Assembly (NCBI GenBank): GCA_037128295.1
Contig: JBAXWR010000001.1
Coordinates: 25,406 to 89,405, forward strand
Source of the DNA: JAAFHB01 sp037128295
Lineage (GTDB): Bacteria; Bacteroidota; Bacteroidia; Bacteroidales; Prolixibacteraceae
Length of the DNA stretch: 64,000 nucleotides
Reading direction: 5' to 3'
Below, piece by piece: positions 43,025-51,803 of the stretch. The notes beneath the pieces were generated by a model. It saw nothing but the letters and a program-made list of their open reading frames with translations, was not told where the DNA came from and did no database searches. Made by a program: the position numbers and the translations under genes. Positions within the stretch are counted from its first letter, which is position 1, and each line of letters opens with the position of its first letter.

Positions 43025-44590
43025 CTACGGCATTCTGCGCTCAGCTTCCGGTTTTTCTTCCATAATAGGTTTTGAAGGCAATTTCACATTTCGCATGGCA
43101 GCATTATAGACAAATGAAGCTGTAATAACCGCATTCTGTTTAAGATCGGCCATAACGAGCCGTTCATAAGTATCCATTGGCGTATGATAGCCCCGGCCAT
43201 ATTCGATTTCATCCTGGATAAATTGAAAAGCTGGCAGTTCCTCCGAATTAAACGAAAGATGGTCGGTACCGGAAGTATTCCTTATGGTGACTGTCGAAGC
43301 GCCCATATCGGCAAAGGGTTTTAGCCATTCTTCAAAAATCGGCCTGACCAACTCGTTTTCCTGTAAATAGATGCCGCGGTATTTGCCCGATCCGTTGTCC
43401 ATATTGAAATATCCTGCAAAATTGGCGTAACCGGGTAAACTTTTCTTCGTTTTCGGGTCAACCAGATATTTTTCAACATAGCCACGCGAACCAAATAACC
43501 CTTGTTCCTCTCCACCCCAAAGAGCAATCCTGATCGTCCTTTTTGGGGCTACATTAAGTTTTTTGAGGATCCTCAATGCTTCCATCATTACAATACAGCC
43601 TGAAGCATTATCAGCGGCTCCGGTTCCTCCATGCCACGAGTCGATATGGGCACCACACATCACAACTTCATTTTTGAGCAATTTATCGGTCCCCGGTATT
43701 TCGCCGATCACATTAAAAACAGAAGGGCTGTCGAAAAATTTATTTTGTATTTCAACTTCCATCTCTACGGGCACACTATGGCGAAGCAACCTTTCCATAC
43801 GGCCGTGGTCTTCATTCGGAAGATTGAGTTCTGCAATTGGCTCTTTCGCTCCTGAAACATAATTTGCACCAGTTGAGCGTGGAATATTGTATGTTCCTGA
43901 ATTATTGAGTATTACAGCAGCACCCTCGCTGGCAAGGAATTCAGCAACTTTGCCGCGCAACTCACGTTGTATCATCATAGTCGTAAAGTCAGCATTTAAC
44001 CTCCGTCGGGGAGTGGTTGTGGTAGTCATCGAAAGGTCCTTGAGCTGTGCATCGGTCAAACGGCTTGCCAAAGGTTCAAAACTGATTTCATAGGGAGTGG
44101 TAGCCACATAGGGCATCAGGATTATTTTGCCTGAAACTTTCCCTTTGTATTTTTCAAGATCAGCCACTGTTTTTACGTCTAACAGCATAACCTCACCCTT
44201 GACCAATCCGTTTGTGCTACCTGTCCACGCAACAGGATTACAGGCAAAATTGGTGTAGTAAGGTGTTGTAATTGCTGCATACGTTTTCAGGTTGTCCCAG
44301 CCTCCACGCGTGAATTCACGGGCTACTTCTATCCTCACGTTCTGAAATCCAAGCTCTTCCATCTTTTTCTTCGCCCATTCATTTCCTTTGGTGTTTCCAG
44401 TGGAACCAGTCAACCTTGGACCGATAAAATCTGTTAGCCAAAAGGCAAGGTCCTCAATACCCGAATTTTTCAGACCCTCCTGTTTGATTTTGTAAATCAT
44501 GCCAAGGTCAACATTTTCATTCTGCGACATTAAAAATAAAGGCAGAAAAAACAGGAACATTAAAGAGAGAGAGATTTTCTTGATTTTCAT
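43025..44590 (-). CDS. Exported M28-family metallopeptidase
   Basis: A 521-residue zinc peptidase with a signal peptide (LSLMFLFFLPLFLMSQ). A PA-type insert lies in the first half. The metal ligands are visible in CGAHIDSWHGGTGAADNASG (His, Asp), ALWGGEEQGLFGS (Glu pair), FNMDNGSG (Asp) and GYHTPMDTYE (His). This set matches M28 aminopeptidase/carboxypeptidase enzymes. It is likely periplasmic. A TACTTTTG promoter lies 35 bases before the start and a hairpin terminator after the end. Confidence 0.9.
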   Translation of the reverse strand: MKIKKISLSLMFLFFLPLFLMSQNENVDLGMIYKIKQEGLKNSGIEDLAFWLTDFIGPRLTGSTGNTKGNEWAKKKMEELGFQNVRIEVAREFTRGGWDNLKTYAAITTPYYTNFACNPVAWTGSTNGLVKGEVMLLDVKTVADLEKYKGKVSGKIILMPYVATTPYEISFEPLASRLTDAQLKDLSMTTTTTPRRRLNADFTTMMIQRELRGKVAEFLASEGAAVILNNSGTYNIPRSTGANYVSGAKEPIAELNLPNEDHGRMERLLRHSVPVEMEVEIQNKFFDSPSVFNVIGEIPGTDKLLKNEVVMCGAHIDSWHGGTGAADNASGCIVMMEALRILKKLNVAPKRTIRIALWGGEEQGLFGSRGYVEKYLVDPKTKKSLPGYANFAGYFNMDNGSGKYRGIYLQENELVRPIFEEWLKPFADMGASTVTIRNTSGTDHLSFNSEELPAFQFIQDEIEYGRGYHTPMDTYERLVMADLKQNAVITASFVYNAAMRNVKLPSKPIMEEKPEAERRMP

Positions 44591-44624
44591 TGAAGTAGTA
44601 TTAAAATAGATAATTGGGACGCTT

Positions 44625-44632
44625 CAAAAGTA
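44625..44632 (-). promoter_or_regulatory. -7 element for the M28 peptidase
   Basis: The reverse strand reads TACTTTTG, matching TAnnTTTG, 35 bases from the ATG at 44590. Confidence 0.4.
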
Positions 44633-44710
44633 AAAATATTTTCAATCTAATGATACCCTAAAAATATTTTAATAATAGATAAATACGCTCAAAAATTTGC
44701 CGTATATCCC

Positions 44711-44719
44711 TAACTTTGC
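44711..44719 (+). promoter_or_regulatory. -7 element for the FAD oxidoreductase
   Basis: TAACTTTGC matches TAnnTTTGC exactly, 64 bases upstream of the ATG at 44784. Confidence 0.45.
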
Positions 44720-44783
44720 CCGGTTTACCTTATGTTTCTTAAAAGGCAAATTGATAAATATTTATATTTAATTTTCTGATTAG

Positions 44784-46175
44784 ATGGTTTACGACATTAT
44801 TATAGTTGGTGCCGGTCCTGCAGGCATTTTTACAGCTTATGAACTGGTAAAAGAGCGCAATGATCTTAAAATTCTTATCCTAGAAAAAGGGAGGGATATT
44901 CAACATCGAAAATGTCCCAAACATACAAATGGGGGTATTTGCGTGAATTGCAATCCATGCTCAATTACAACGGGTTGGGCCGGTGCCGGCGCATATTCTG
45001 ATGGAAAACTTTCCCTTTCGCATGAAGTTGGGGGGTTGCTCCCCGATTATATTGGTATCGAACAAACAATGGAAATGATCGCTTACGCAGACGATATTTA
45101 CCTGAAGTTTGGGGCTGATTCCAAAATTCACGGGGCTACTGAAACAACTGCAATTCGGGAAATCAGACGAAAAGCAATAGAAGCGAACCTTAAATTGGTA
45201 CCTTGTCCGGTCAGGCATCTTGGAACGGAGAAAACCCAGCAACTTTACCGGGGCCTCTTCGATCATCTGGTAAAATATGGGGTGCTGGTCAGGTTCAATT
45301 CCCCTGTGGAAGAGTTTATCATTAAAAATAATCAAGTTGAGGGTGTAAAATGTTCGAAGGAGACCTTTTATGGTAAAAGTGTTGTGGTTGTTGTAGGCCG
45401 CGAAGGTTCCAATTGGTTGATGCAACAATGTAAGGTTCAATATATTCCTACAGAGACCGGCATTGTCGATATTGGGATCAGGCTCGAATGTAGGAATGAA
45501 ATCATGCAAGAGATCAACGAGAACTTTTACGAAGCCAAGCTGGTCCATTATACACGTACCTTCGATGACAAGGTCAGGACTTTTTGTTCAAATCCTGGGG
45601 GCTTTGTTTCATCGGAATATTACGACGGAAACTTGGCAGTCGTGAATGGCCACAGTTATAAAGATTTGAAAAGCGACAACACAAATTTCGCCTTGCTGGT
45701 TTCCCAGAAATTTACAGAACCATTCAATGCTCCAATTGAGTATGGGCATCATATTGCAAGATTGGCTAATATGCTGACTCGCAATAAGATACTTGTTCAA
45801 CGGTTTGGTGACCTCGTTCGTGGGCGAAGGACCACTCCTGAACGGTTGTACCGCAACAATATTATCCCAACTTTGAAAGATGCTGTTCCAGGTGATCTGA
45901 GTTTGGTATTACCTCACAGGATATTAATGGATATCATCGAGATGATCAGATCGTTGGACAAAGTGAGCCCTGGCCTCGCCAGTGACGAAACTCTGCTTTA
46001 TGGCGTTGAAGTGAAGTTCTATTCAAATATCATCAAAGTTGACAAAACATTTCAAAGTGCCACCGTAAAGAACCTCTTTTTTGGAGGTGATGGAGCAGGG
46101 ATTACACGGGGGCTGATGCAAGCTTCTGTAAATGGGATATTGATAGGAAGGGAGATATTAAACGGCATCAGCTAA
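44784..46175 (+). CDS. FAD-dependent oxidoreductase, NAD(P)/FAD family
   Basis: A 463-residue flavoprotein. The FAD-binding GAGPAG loop is at residues 8-13, followed by ILEKGRDIQHRKCP and a Cys-rich NGGICVNCNPCSITTGWAGAGAYSDGKL. The C-terminal FAD segment is FFGGDGAGITRGLMQASVNGILIG. This order occurs in a family of uncharacterised proteins sometimes called FAD-dependent dehydrogenases. The Cys residues of CVNCNPC may be redox-active. Function unknown. It ends three bases from the convergent deoC. Confidence 0.8.
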   Translation: MVYDIIIVGAGPAGIFTAYELVKERNDLKILILEKGRDIQHRKCPKHTNGGICVNCNPCSITTGWAGAGAYSDGKLSLSHEVGGLLPDYIGIEQTMEMIAYADDIYLKFGADSKIHGATETTAIREIRRKAIEANLKLVPCPVRHLGTEKTQQLYRGLFDHLVKYGVLVRFNSPVEEFIIKNNQVEGVKCSKETFYGKSVVVVVGREGSNWLMQQCKVQYIPTETGIVDIGIRLECRNEIMQEINENFYEAKLVHYTRTFDDKVRTFCSNPGGFVSSEYYDGNLAVVNGHSYKDLKSDNTNFALLVSQKFTEPFNAPIEYGHHIARLANMLTRNKILVQRFGDLVRGRRTTPERLYRNNIIPTLKDAVPGDLSLVLPHRILMDIIEMIRSLDKVSPGLASDETLLYGVEVKFYSNIIKVDKTFQSATVKNLFFGGDGAGITRGLMQASVNGILIGREILNGIS

Positions 46176-46178
46176 TTA

Positions 46179-47048
46179 TCAGAAATAGTTTATGGCTTCG
46201 CCAGTTATTGAGGTGAGTAAGTTGTTTGCCAACCTGCTTGCACCTATCCTGAAGAGCTTGTTGTTCAACCATTCATCGCCAAGCAACTCCTTTACTATGG
46301 CGATGTAGCCAATTGCCTCGGCAGACTGGACGATCCCACCTGCTGCTTTAAAGCCAATTTTCTTTTGCGTTTTATCGAAGTAATCCTTTATGGCACTGCA
46401 CATTACCCATGCAGCATCCAAAGTAGCTGCTGGTTCCATTTTTCCGGTTGAGGTTTTAATAAAATCGGCACCTGCCTGCATAGCCAAATGGGAAGCTTTC
46501 CAAATTTTTTCGGGCGTTTTTAATGCACCTGTTTCCAGGATTACCTTTAAGTGTGCCTTGCCACAAGCTTTTTTCAGGATTGAAATTTCTTCAATAACAG
46601 AAGCATAATCTTCTGCCAGAAAATTACCCAGGTTAAGGACGATATCTATTTCGTTGGCACCATCGGCAACTGCCATTTGAATTTCGAGTTCTTTAACAGC
46701 CAGAAACGTCTGGGATGACGGAAATCCTGCTGCAACAGATGCCAAATTTACCTGAGACGCAAGTAGGTTTTTCTTAATTGTCTTCACAAGTGTGGGATAA
46801 ACACAAATCGCGGCAACATTGGGCAATCCAGGAAATTCCTTCTCAAAACCGGAAACTTTTTTCGCAAATTTGTCTCCTTGTATAGCGTTGTCTGTTGAAT
46901 TCAAGGTAGTCAGATCAATGCATGAGAAAGCCAATTCATACCATTGAGGATTGTTCATTACTTCCGAAATCTTAACAATCCTAGCAACCGCCTGTGCAAC
47001 TTCGCCTTCCTGAAACTTCCTGTCAATACCTTCTAATATTTGGGTCAT
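46179..47048 (-). CDS. deoC: Deoxyribose-phosphate aldolase
   Basis: A 289-residue class I aldolase, longer than the about 220-residue E. coli DeoC but similar to Bacteroidota forms. CVYPTLVKTIKK has the Cys/Tyr region, AGADFIKTSTGK contains the Schiff-base Lys, and GFKAAGGI has the second active-site Lys. It cleaves 2-deoxyribose-5-phosphate in deoxynucleoside catabolism. It is followed downstream on the same strand by nothing, and the genes upstream (47067 onward) are the MazG-like and Dtd genes. Confidence 0.92.
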   Translation of the reverse strand: MTQILEGIDRKFQEGEVAQAVARIVKISEVMNNPQWYELAFSCIDLTTLNSTDNAIQGDKFAKKVSGFEKEFPGLPNVAAICVYPTLVKTIKKNLLASQVNLASVAAGFPSSQTFLAVKELEIQMAVADGANEIDIVLNLGNFLAEDYASVIEEISILKKACGKAHLKVILETGALKTPEKIWKASHLAMQAGADFIKTSTGKMEPAATLDAAWVMCSAIKDYFDKTQKKIGFKAAGGIVQSAEAIGYIAIVKELLGDEWLNNKLFRIGASRLANNLLTSITGEAINYF

Positions 47049-47066
47049 CTTCTGTTTTATTAAAAT

Positions 47067-47420
47067 TTAAGCAAATAGTTTTTCATTGTTCAAATGACGG
47101 TTCTGATCGCGTTCTGTCTTTTTTTCCATGTTTTTTTTAAAAGCTTCTGTAAGGTCAACACCGGTCTGGTTGGCAAGACAAATCAATACCCATAGAACAT
47201 CGGCCAGTTCGTCACCAAGATTAACATCTTTTTCATCTTTTTTAGAGGATTGATCACCATATTTCCGTGCGACTATCCGTGCAACTTCACCTACCTCCTC
47301 GGTTAAGATGGCCATATTGGTCAGTTCACTGAAGTAGCGCACCCCATATTTTGTAATCCATTCATGCACAATGGATTGTGCATTTCTAATTGTAATATCC
47401 TCATCCATAATAGAATACAT
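47067..47420 (-). CDS. MazG-like nucleotide pyrophosphohydrolase
   Basis: A 117-residue all-alpha NTP pyrophosphatase. LTEEVGEVARIVAR gives the ExxE pair and GDELADVLWVLICLA the second acidic helix (ExxD). It cleaves nucleoside triphosphates to monophosphates, a cleaning role. Its start overlaps the end of dtd by one base, so the two are coupled. Confidence 0.85.
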   Translation of the reverse strand: MYSIMDEDITIRNAQSIVHEWITKYGVRYFSELTNMAILTEEVGEVARIVARKYGDQSSKKDEKDVNLGDELADVLWVLICLANQTGVDLTEAFKKNMEKKTERDQNRHLNNEKLFA

Positions 47421-47875
47421 TAAAAATCCTTGTTTTTGGAATCAATGATGATCGTCACCGGACCATCGTTAACCAAACCGACTACCATATGTGTCCCGAA
47501 CTCACCTGTTTGAACTTCCTTACCCAGATTTTCCGACATGACTTTCACAAATTGGTTGTAAAGTGGGATCGAAATATCCGGTGGTGCTGCCTGAATGTAG
47601 GATGGCCGGTTTCCTTTTTTTGTTTTGGCATGAAGCGTAAACTGGCTCACGACTAAAATCCCTCCACCAATCTCTTCTACCGACAGGTTCATGACTCCGT
47701 TTGGATCATCAAAAATCCGCAGTTGGGTAATCTTTCTACTGGTCCAATCTATATCTTCCTCTGAATCGGAACTTTCAAATCCGGCAAGAACCAGCAAACC
47801 GTGCTGAATAGCAGATTTTACTTTTCCTTCGATTGTAACCGAGGCAGAGGATACCCTTTGAATAACCACTCTCAT
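47420..47875 (-). CDS. dtd: D-aminoacyl-tRNA deacylase
   Basis: A 151-residue DTD protein that hydrolyses D-amino acids from mischarged tRNA. The N-terminal MRVVIQRVSSASVTI, the middle GGILVVSQFTLHAKT and the C-terminal VNDGPVTIIID (Gly-Pro motif) are diagnostic. The length is standard. Confidence 0.95.
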   Translation of the reverse strand: MRVVIQRVSSASVTIEGKVKSAIQHGLLVLAGFESSDSEEDIDWTSRKITQLRIFDDPNGVMNLSVEEIGGGILVVSQFTLHAKTKKGNRPSYIQAAPPDISIPLYNQFVKVMSENLGKEVQTGEFGTHMVVGLVNDGPVTIIIDSKNKDF

Positions 47876-47913
47876 AATCCATTATTTGAGTTCAAACATA
47901 GTAAATTTCACAA

Positions 47914-48357
47914 TCACATCACAGCTTTCATAAACCCGATCACCGCAAGATAACGTATAATTTTCCCGAGTATCATAAAAAAGACGGTAAGAATGGGGGA
48001 AATTCGGAAAAACCCTAATGCCAGAATAAACACATCCCCGATAATCGGAACAAAGGTGAGTGTTGCGGCAATTGAGCCGTACTTCTGTAATTTTGGAAGC
48101 ATCGCATGGATTTTCTCAGGTTTGACCTTGGCATATTTTTCGATCCATTCCAACTTGCCGAGATATCCCATGTAATAGATGGACAATCCACCCAAGGTAT
48201 TCCCCGCCGTCGCGGCAATAAGTGAGCTTGTGACGTTGAAACCACTGTAAATCAATAAAGACAATACAGCCTCCGAATTAAACGGAACAACCGATCCCGA
48301 AAGGAAGGCTGCGATAAAAAGTCCGACTAAACCGTATTGATAAAAGAAATTGACCAT
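47914..48357 (-). CDS. DedA/SNARE-associated membrane protein (YqaA-like)
   Basis: A 147-residue integral membrane protein with four or five hydrophobic segments. GNTLGGLSIYYMGYLG and FVPIIGDVFILALGFFRI are the family motifs. Such proteins affect membrane lipid or proton homeostasis; specific role unknown. Confidence 0.8.
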   Translation of the reverse strand: MVNFFYQYGLVGLFIAAFLSGSVVPFNSEAVLSLLIYSGFNVTSSLIAATAGNTLGGLSIYYMGYLGKLEWIEKYAKVKPEKIHAMLPKLQKYGSIAATLTFVPIIGDVFILALGFFRISPILTVFFMILGKIIRYLAVIGFMKAVM

Positions 48358-48550
48358 ATGGGCCCAAAGATAATGGAATGATCGGAGAATAATTTAAAGA
48401 GGTTGAATTGAGGGCAAACAAAATAAGTCAGGCAATTATCAAAACCGGTTTAAACTTCTGTCAGACGATCAGGGCAACTATTCAATTGGCTTAGCGTTGG
48501 TTGAAAAGGGATTAATTGGTTGTCTGAACTTTGTGGCTCTCTGCGAATCC

Positions 48551-48606
48551 TCTGTGGCTCTCTGTGTAAATAATAGTTTCACAGAGAAAGCACAGAGTTT
48601 CACAGA
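48551..48606. repeat. CTCTGTG-type palindromic repeat
   Basis: TCTCTGTG (48559-48566) is inverted as CACAGAGA (48580-48587), with flanking further copies of CTCTGTG and CACAGAG. This resembles intergenic repeats common in Bacteroidota spacers. The rest of 48358-48642 has no gene. Confidence 0.55.
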
Positions 48607-48642
48607 ACAATAAACACTTTTAAACAACTTCTTCAAAAATAT

Positions 48643-49851
48643 CTATGACAATGCGGCAATTCCTGAACCGATCATATTGGCACTTTCGATGTTGGCGATG
48701 TTGATCTTGACTTTCTTGTGGCCCATGTCGGCAAGCAAAGCTTTCAAGGTTTTTTTAACTACTTTGTTATAGTCCTTACATCCAGCTACTTCGCTCCAAA
48801 AGAGACTTCCTTCGGCAGTAATCCTCACTTTCCTGACCGATTTATCGTGGGCGATCAGCATATCGATCAATCCTGCCAAAGAAGCAGCAACCAATTTTGC
48901 AGACCTTTTATAAATAGCGATGGCAACTTTAACATGTTTGCCCTTGTGTTGTTCAGGAGCGTTAATGATATCGGTCAATGCTTTGCCATCAGTCTGGTCA
49001 TCAAAACCATCTTCCGGGAAAGCGTACCTGAGCAATTGTCCGATGTACATTCCGGAGACTGATTTTTCAAATCTCTGCGAACCTTTGTTGTTTGAGTTTT
49101 CGTCAACCATTTCATCGTATTTGGTCAGATGAGGTGGTTTAAAATTGCCAGATTCAAGATTTACCGGGGTAAGTCCCTGCCAATTGAGGCTAGGGTCAAT
49201 TTTTGGAATCCTGCTTGCGTTGACGAATCCTGCCATATTTGTACCAGTACCAACGATGAGACCGATATAAGCATCAAAATTCGGATCTGTCAAACCTGCG
49301 AATAAAGAAGCAACAGTGTCGTTAATGACCTTGATGCCTGTAAACTCGGTTTTTCCTTTTTTGTTTAATTTTTCGAGTAACGGTTTGCCAATTGGTTTAC
49401 CGATCATTTCGTTTATTTCGATCCCTTTGGTCCACCTGATTAGTTCAGCATCGCCATTGGGCATACAGTCGGCCGGATAGGAAAAGCAGTAACCAATCGG
49501 GGCTTTTGCCGGGAGTTCGATTTCTTCAGTAAATTCAGATTGTTTTGCAAGAAGATCATCCACCGAAAATCCTTTGACCGTTGAGGCAGAAATCTCTTTA
49601 CCGCCCGCTTTTTTTGGGGTAATGTTGGCGACTCCACCTTCAAAATTGATCACCGCTGCACGGAAATTTGTTCCGCCCCAGTCAAGTACAACAGCCTGTC
49701 CCTCAGCTCCGCAGGTAAGCGGATGGATGTACGTAGGGATACTTTTTACCTCCGTATTGTCGTTCTTCAACCCGTTTTCAATCTTATCTTCCAGATTAAG
49801 GGCAACCTCTTTTAACTGCCCCATTTTGAGCCTAAATTCCTTCTTTTTCAT
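48643..49851 (-). CDS. Hexokinase family protein
   Basis: A 402-residue sugar kinase related to the eukaryotic-type hexokinase family (PF00349/PF03727). VVLDWGGTNFRAAVINFEGG is the phosphate 1 loop, IGYCFSYPADC the glucose-binding region, VINDTVASLFAGL contains the catalytic Asp, and IVGTGTNMAGF the phosphate 2 loop. It phosphorylates glucose or related hexoses with ATP. It has its own TATCTTTG promoter. Confidence 0.88.
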   Translation of the reverse strand: MKKKEFRLKMGQLKEVALNLEDKIENGLKNDNTEVKSIPTYIHPLTCGAEGQAVVLDWGGTNFRAAVINFEGGVANITPKKAGGKEISASTVKGFSVDDLLAKQSEFTEEIELPAKAPIGYCFSYPADCMPNGDAELIRWTKGIEINEMIGKPIGKPLLEKLNKKGKTEFTGIKVINDTVASLFAGLTDPNFDAYIGLIVGTGTNMAGFVNASRIPKIDPSLNWQGLTPVNLESGNFKPPHLTKYDEMVDENSNNKGSQRFEKSVSGMYIGQLLRYAFPEDGFDDQTDGKALTDIINAPEQHKGKHVKVAIAIYKRSAKLVAASLAGLIDMLIAHDKSVRKVRITAEGSLFWSEVAGCKDYNKVVKKTLKALLADMGHKKVKINIANIESANMIGSGIAALS

Positions 49852-49889
49852 TTTTTATATTCTGTTGAATTATCAATATTCTGTTCAGT

Positions 49890-49897
49890 CAAAGATA
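49890..49897 (-). promoter_or_regulatory. -7 element for the hexokinase
   Basis: The reverse strand reads TATCTTTG, matching TAnnTTTG, about 40 bases before the ATG at 49851. Confidence 0.4.
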
Positions 49898-49923
49898 TTA
49901 AAAACTTATAGAAAATACCTTTT

Positions 49924-50451
49924 TTAGGGAATTGTAAATTTTAAATCTGTTCCTTGTTTAATGACACTCCACACTTCCAGTTTTTGTTCCCATTTTACTG
50001 CATGGGCTGGGCTTGTTGAGGGAAGGGTGAGAGTTGGCAGGTTGATGTCGGGGAAATATTTTTTGAAGAATTTCGCTGCACCCGAACCATTGAAGAAAAT
50101 CCCCGAAGTACAAGGATGGGTCAACAGAAAGTTACGAATGTCATTGGGTACTTCTCGCCTGATGTCGCTATCAAGGCTTGATTTCCTTTCACAGTAATTG
50201 AGCACGTCCCAAAGTGCGATACCGTTTTGGAGCAGAATTTCTCTTCGGATTTCGATGTTTGATGAAAATGGCTGGTCGTAAAGGGAGAATAGAATTTTCC
50301 AGAATGCATTCTGACCATGGGCATAATAAGATTGCAAGCGCAATGATTCCTTTCCTGGCATCGTTCCCAGAATTAGAATTGTACTTTCCGGATTTGCGAT
50401 GGGAGGAAATGAATAGATCGTCGAATTAATGAACTCGTTCATGTTCTTCAC
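49924..50451 (-). CDS. DNA-deoxyinosine glycosylase (UDG superfamily, family 6-like)
   Basis: A 175-residue base-excision enzyme. ILGTMPGKESLRLQSYYAHGQNAFW is the family 6 motif A (GxxPGxxSL...YYxHxxNxFW), IALWDVLNYCERKSSLDSDI follows, and LPSTSPAHAVKW is the C-terminal SPA motif. Family 6 glycosylases remove hypoxanthine; it may also remove uracil. ATG 50451 or the Met four residues later (50442) could be the start. Confidence 0.85.
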   Translation of the reverse strand: MKNMNEFINSTIYSFPPIANPESTILILGTMPGKESLRLQSYYAHGQNAFWKILFSLYDQPFSSNIEIRREILLQNGIALWDVLNYCERKSSLDSDIRREVPNDIRNFLLTHPCTSGIFFNGSGAAKFFKKYFPDINLPTLTLPSTSPAHAVKWEQKLEVWSVIKQGTDLKFTIP

Positions 50452-50548
50452 AGGCTGAAACTATTATTTTCTGAAGCTTCAAAACGACAAAGATAGGTGT
50501 ATGCAGGAAAGATAATTGCCCATATCCTCAGAACCCGCTGATTTTATC

Positions 50549-50557
50549 TATTTTTGC
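50549..50557 (+). promoter_or_regulatory. -7 element for rbfA
   Basis: TATTTTTGC matches TAnnTTTGC exactly, 18 bases before the rbfA ATG. Confidence 0.5.
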
Positions 50558-50575
50558 ATTTAAATATAGTATATC

Positions 50576-50917
50576 ATGGAAGAATATTCAACAAGACAAA
50601 ATAAAATAGGGCGGTTGATCCAGAAAGAGCTGGGTGAACTATTGCGCCGCGATACACAGACTTTGGCAAAAGGAAGGATTTTATCGTTGACGACCGTCAG
50701 GGTTACACGTGACATGTCGCTGGCAAGGTGCTACCTGAGTATATTCCCTTCTGAGGGAGCAATTGATGTATTGGCTGATATTAAATTGCACAAGAGCAAA
50801 TTGAGGGGCGAACTTGGGAATATTGTGCGGTTTCAACTGCGCCATGTACCTGAACTCGAATTTTTTCTGGACGATAGCCTCGATTATATTGAAAAAATCG
50901 ACAAATTGTTAAAATGA
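50576..50917 (+). CDS. rbfA: Ribosome-binding factor A
   Basis: A 113-residue KH-like protein that binds the 30S subunit during late maturation. RQNKIGRLIQKELGELLRRD, VTRDMSLARCYLSIFP and LRHVPELEFFLDDSLDYIEKID are the family segments. The start fits the promoter at 50549. The methyltransferase and LolC/E-like genes follow on the same strand. Confidence 0.93.
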   Translation: MEEYSTRQNKIGRLIQKELGELLRRDTQTLAKGRILSLTTVRVTRDMSLARCYLSIFPSEGAIDVLADIKLHKSKLRGELGNIVRFQLRHVPELEFFLDDSLDYIEKIDKLLK

Positions 50918-50959
50918 AACTTAGGACTGCTACAACCAATCATCCGTTATAAGTTCCTT

Positions 50960-51784
50960 ATGGAGTACGATCCGATTAAAAGGCGACTTGGGAGTGTTTT
51001 CAACCGCACCCCTTTCCTGCGAAAAGTGTTTTATTCACTGCTCGATCTTTTGTTGCTCAGGGCTTGGCATGTCAAAAAAGAGCTGCGATTTTTAAGAAAG
51101 AAGTCTTTCTCTGGCAAGATCCATATTTTGGATGCCGGTTCGGGATTTGGCCAGTATAGTTACCGGATGAGCCGGATTTTTGGCGGATCGATTATTAAAG
51201 GAGTGGATGTTAAACAAGAGCAAATCGATGATTGTAACCATTTTTTTAGTATTGCCGGTTTGCACGAAAGGGTTAATTTTGAATATGCCGACTTAGTAAC
51301 TTACAATGAGCCATACAGTTATGATCTAATACTTTCTGTCGATGTGATGGAGCACATTGAAGAAGATGAGATTGTTTTCCACAATTTTTTCAAATCGCTC
51401 AGGAAAAACGGTGTCCTTTTGATTTCTACCCCGTCAGATCAGGGTGGTTCGGATACCCACGATCACGAACATGACGAAGTTCACGGTTTTATCGAAGAGC
51501 ATGTCAGGGACGGGTATGCCATCGACGACATTTCATTGAAATTGCAACGTGCAGGTTTTAAGGATGTTGAAGCGAGATATACTTATGGGGTTTTGGGATC
51601 ACTCTCCTGGAAGTTTTCAATGAAATATCCGATTCTGATGCTTGGCATTTCCAAAGGGTTTTTCATCCTCCTCCCATTTTATTACCTGTTATTTTTCCCG
51701 TTTTGTTCAATTCTTAACTGGTTGGATATCAATTTTCAACACAAGACAGGTACCGGCCTCCTGGTGAAAGCTTATAAAAAGTAA
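50960..51784 (+). CDS. Class I SAM methyltransferase with C-terminal membrane segment
   Basis: A 274-residue protein. ILDAGSGFGQYSYRMSRIF is motif I, IKGVDVKQEQIDDC motif II and YDLILSVDVMEHIEED the post-II segment. HDHEHDEVHGFIEEHV is His/Asp-rich. The C-terminus has a hydrophobic stretch (FFILLPFYYLLFFPFCSIL), so it may be tied to the membrane. Substrate unknown. Confidence 0.78.
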   Translation: MEYDPIKRRLGSVFNRTPFLRKVFYSLLDLLLLRAWHVKKELRFLRKKSFSGKIHILDAGSGFGQYSYRMSRIFGGSIIKGVDVKQEQIDDCNHFFSIAGLHERVNFEYADLVTYNEPYSYDLILSVDVMEHIEEDEIVFHNFFKSLRKNGVLLISTPSDQGGSDTHDHEHDEVHGFIEEHVRDGYAIDDISLKLQRAGFKDVEARYTYGVLGSLSWKFSMKYPILMLGISKGFFILLPFYYLLFFPFCSILNWLDINFQHKTGTGLLVKAYKK

Positions 51785-51803
51785 ATTCAAAATAGATGTC
51801 GAA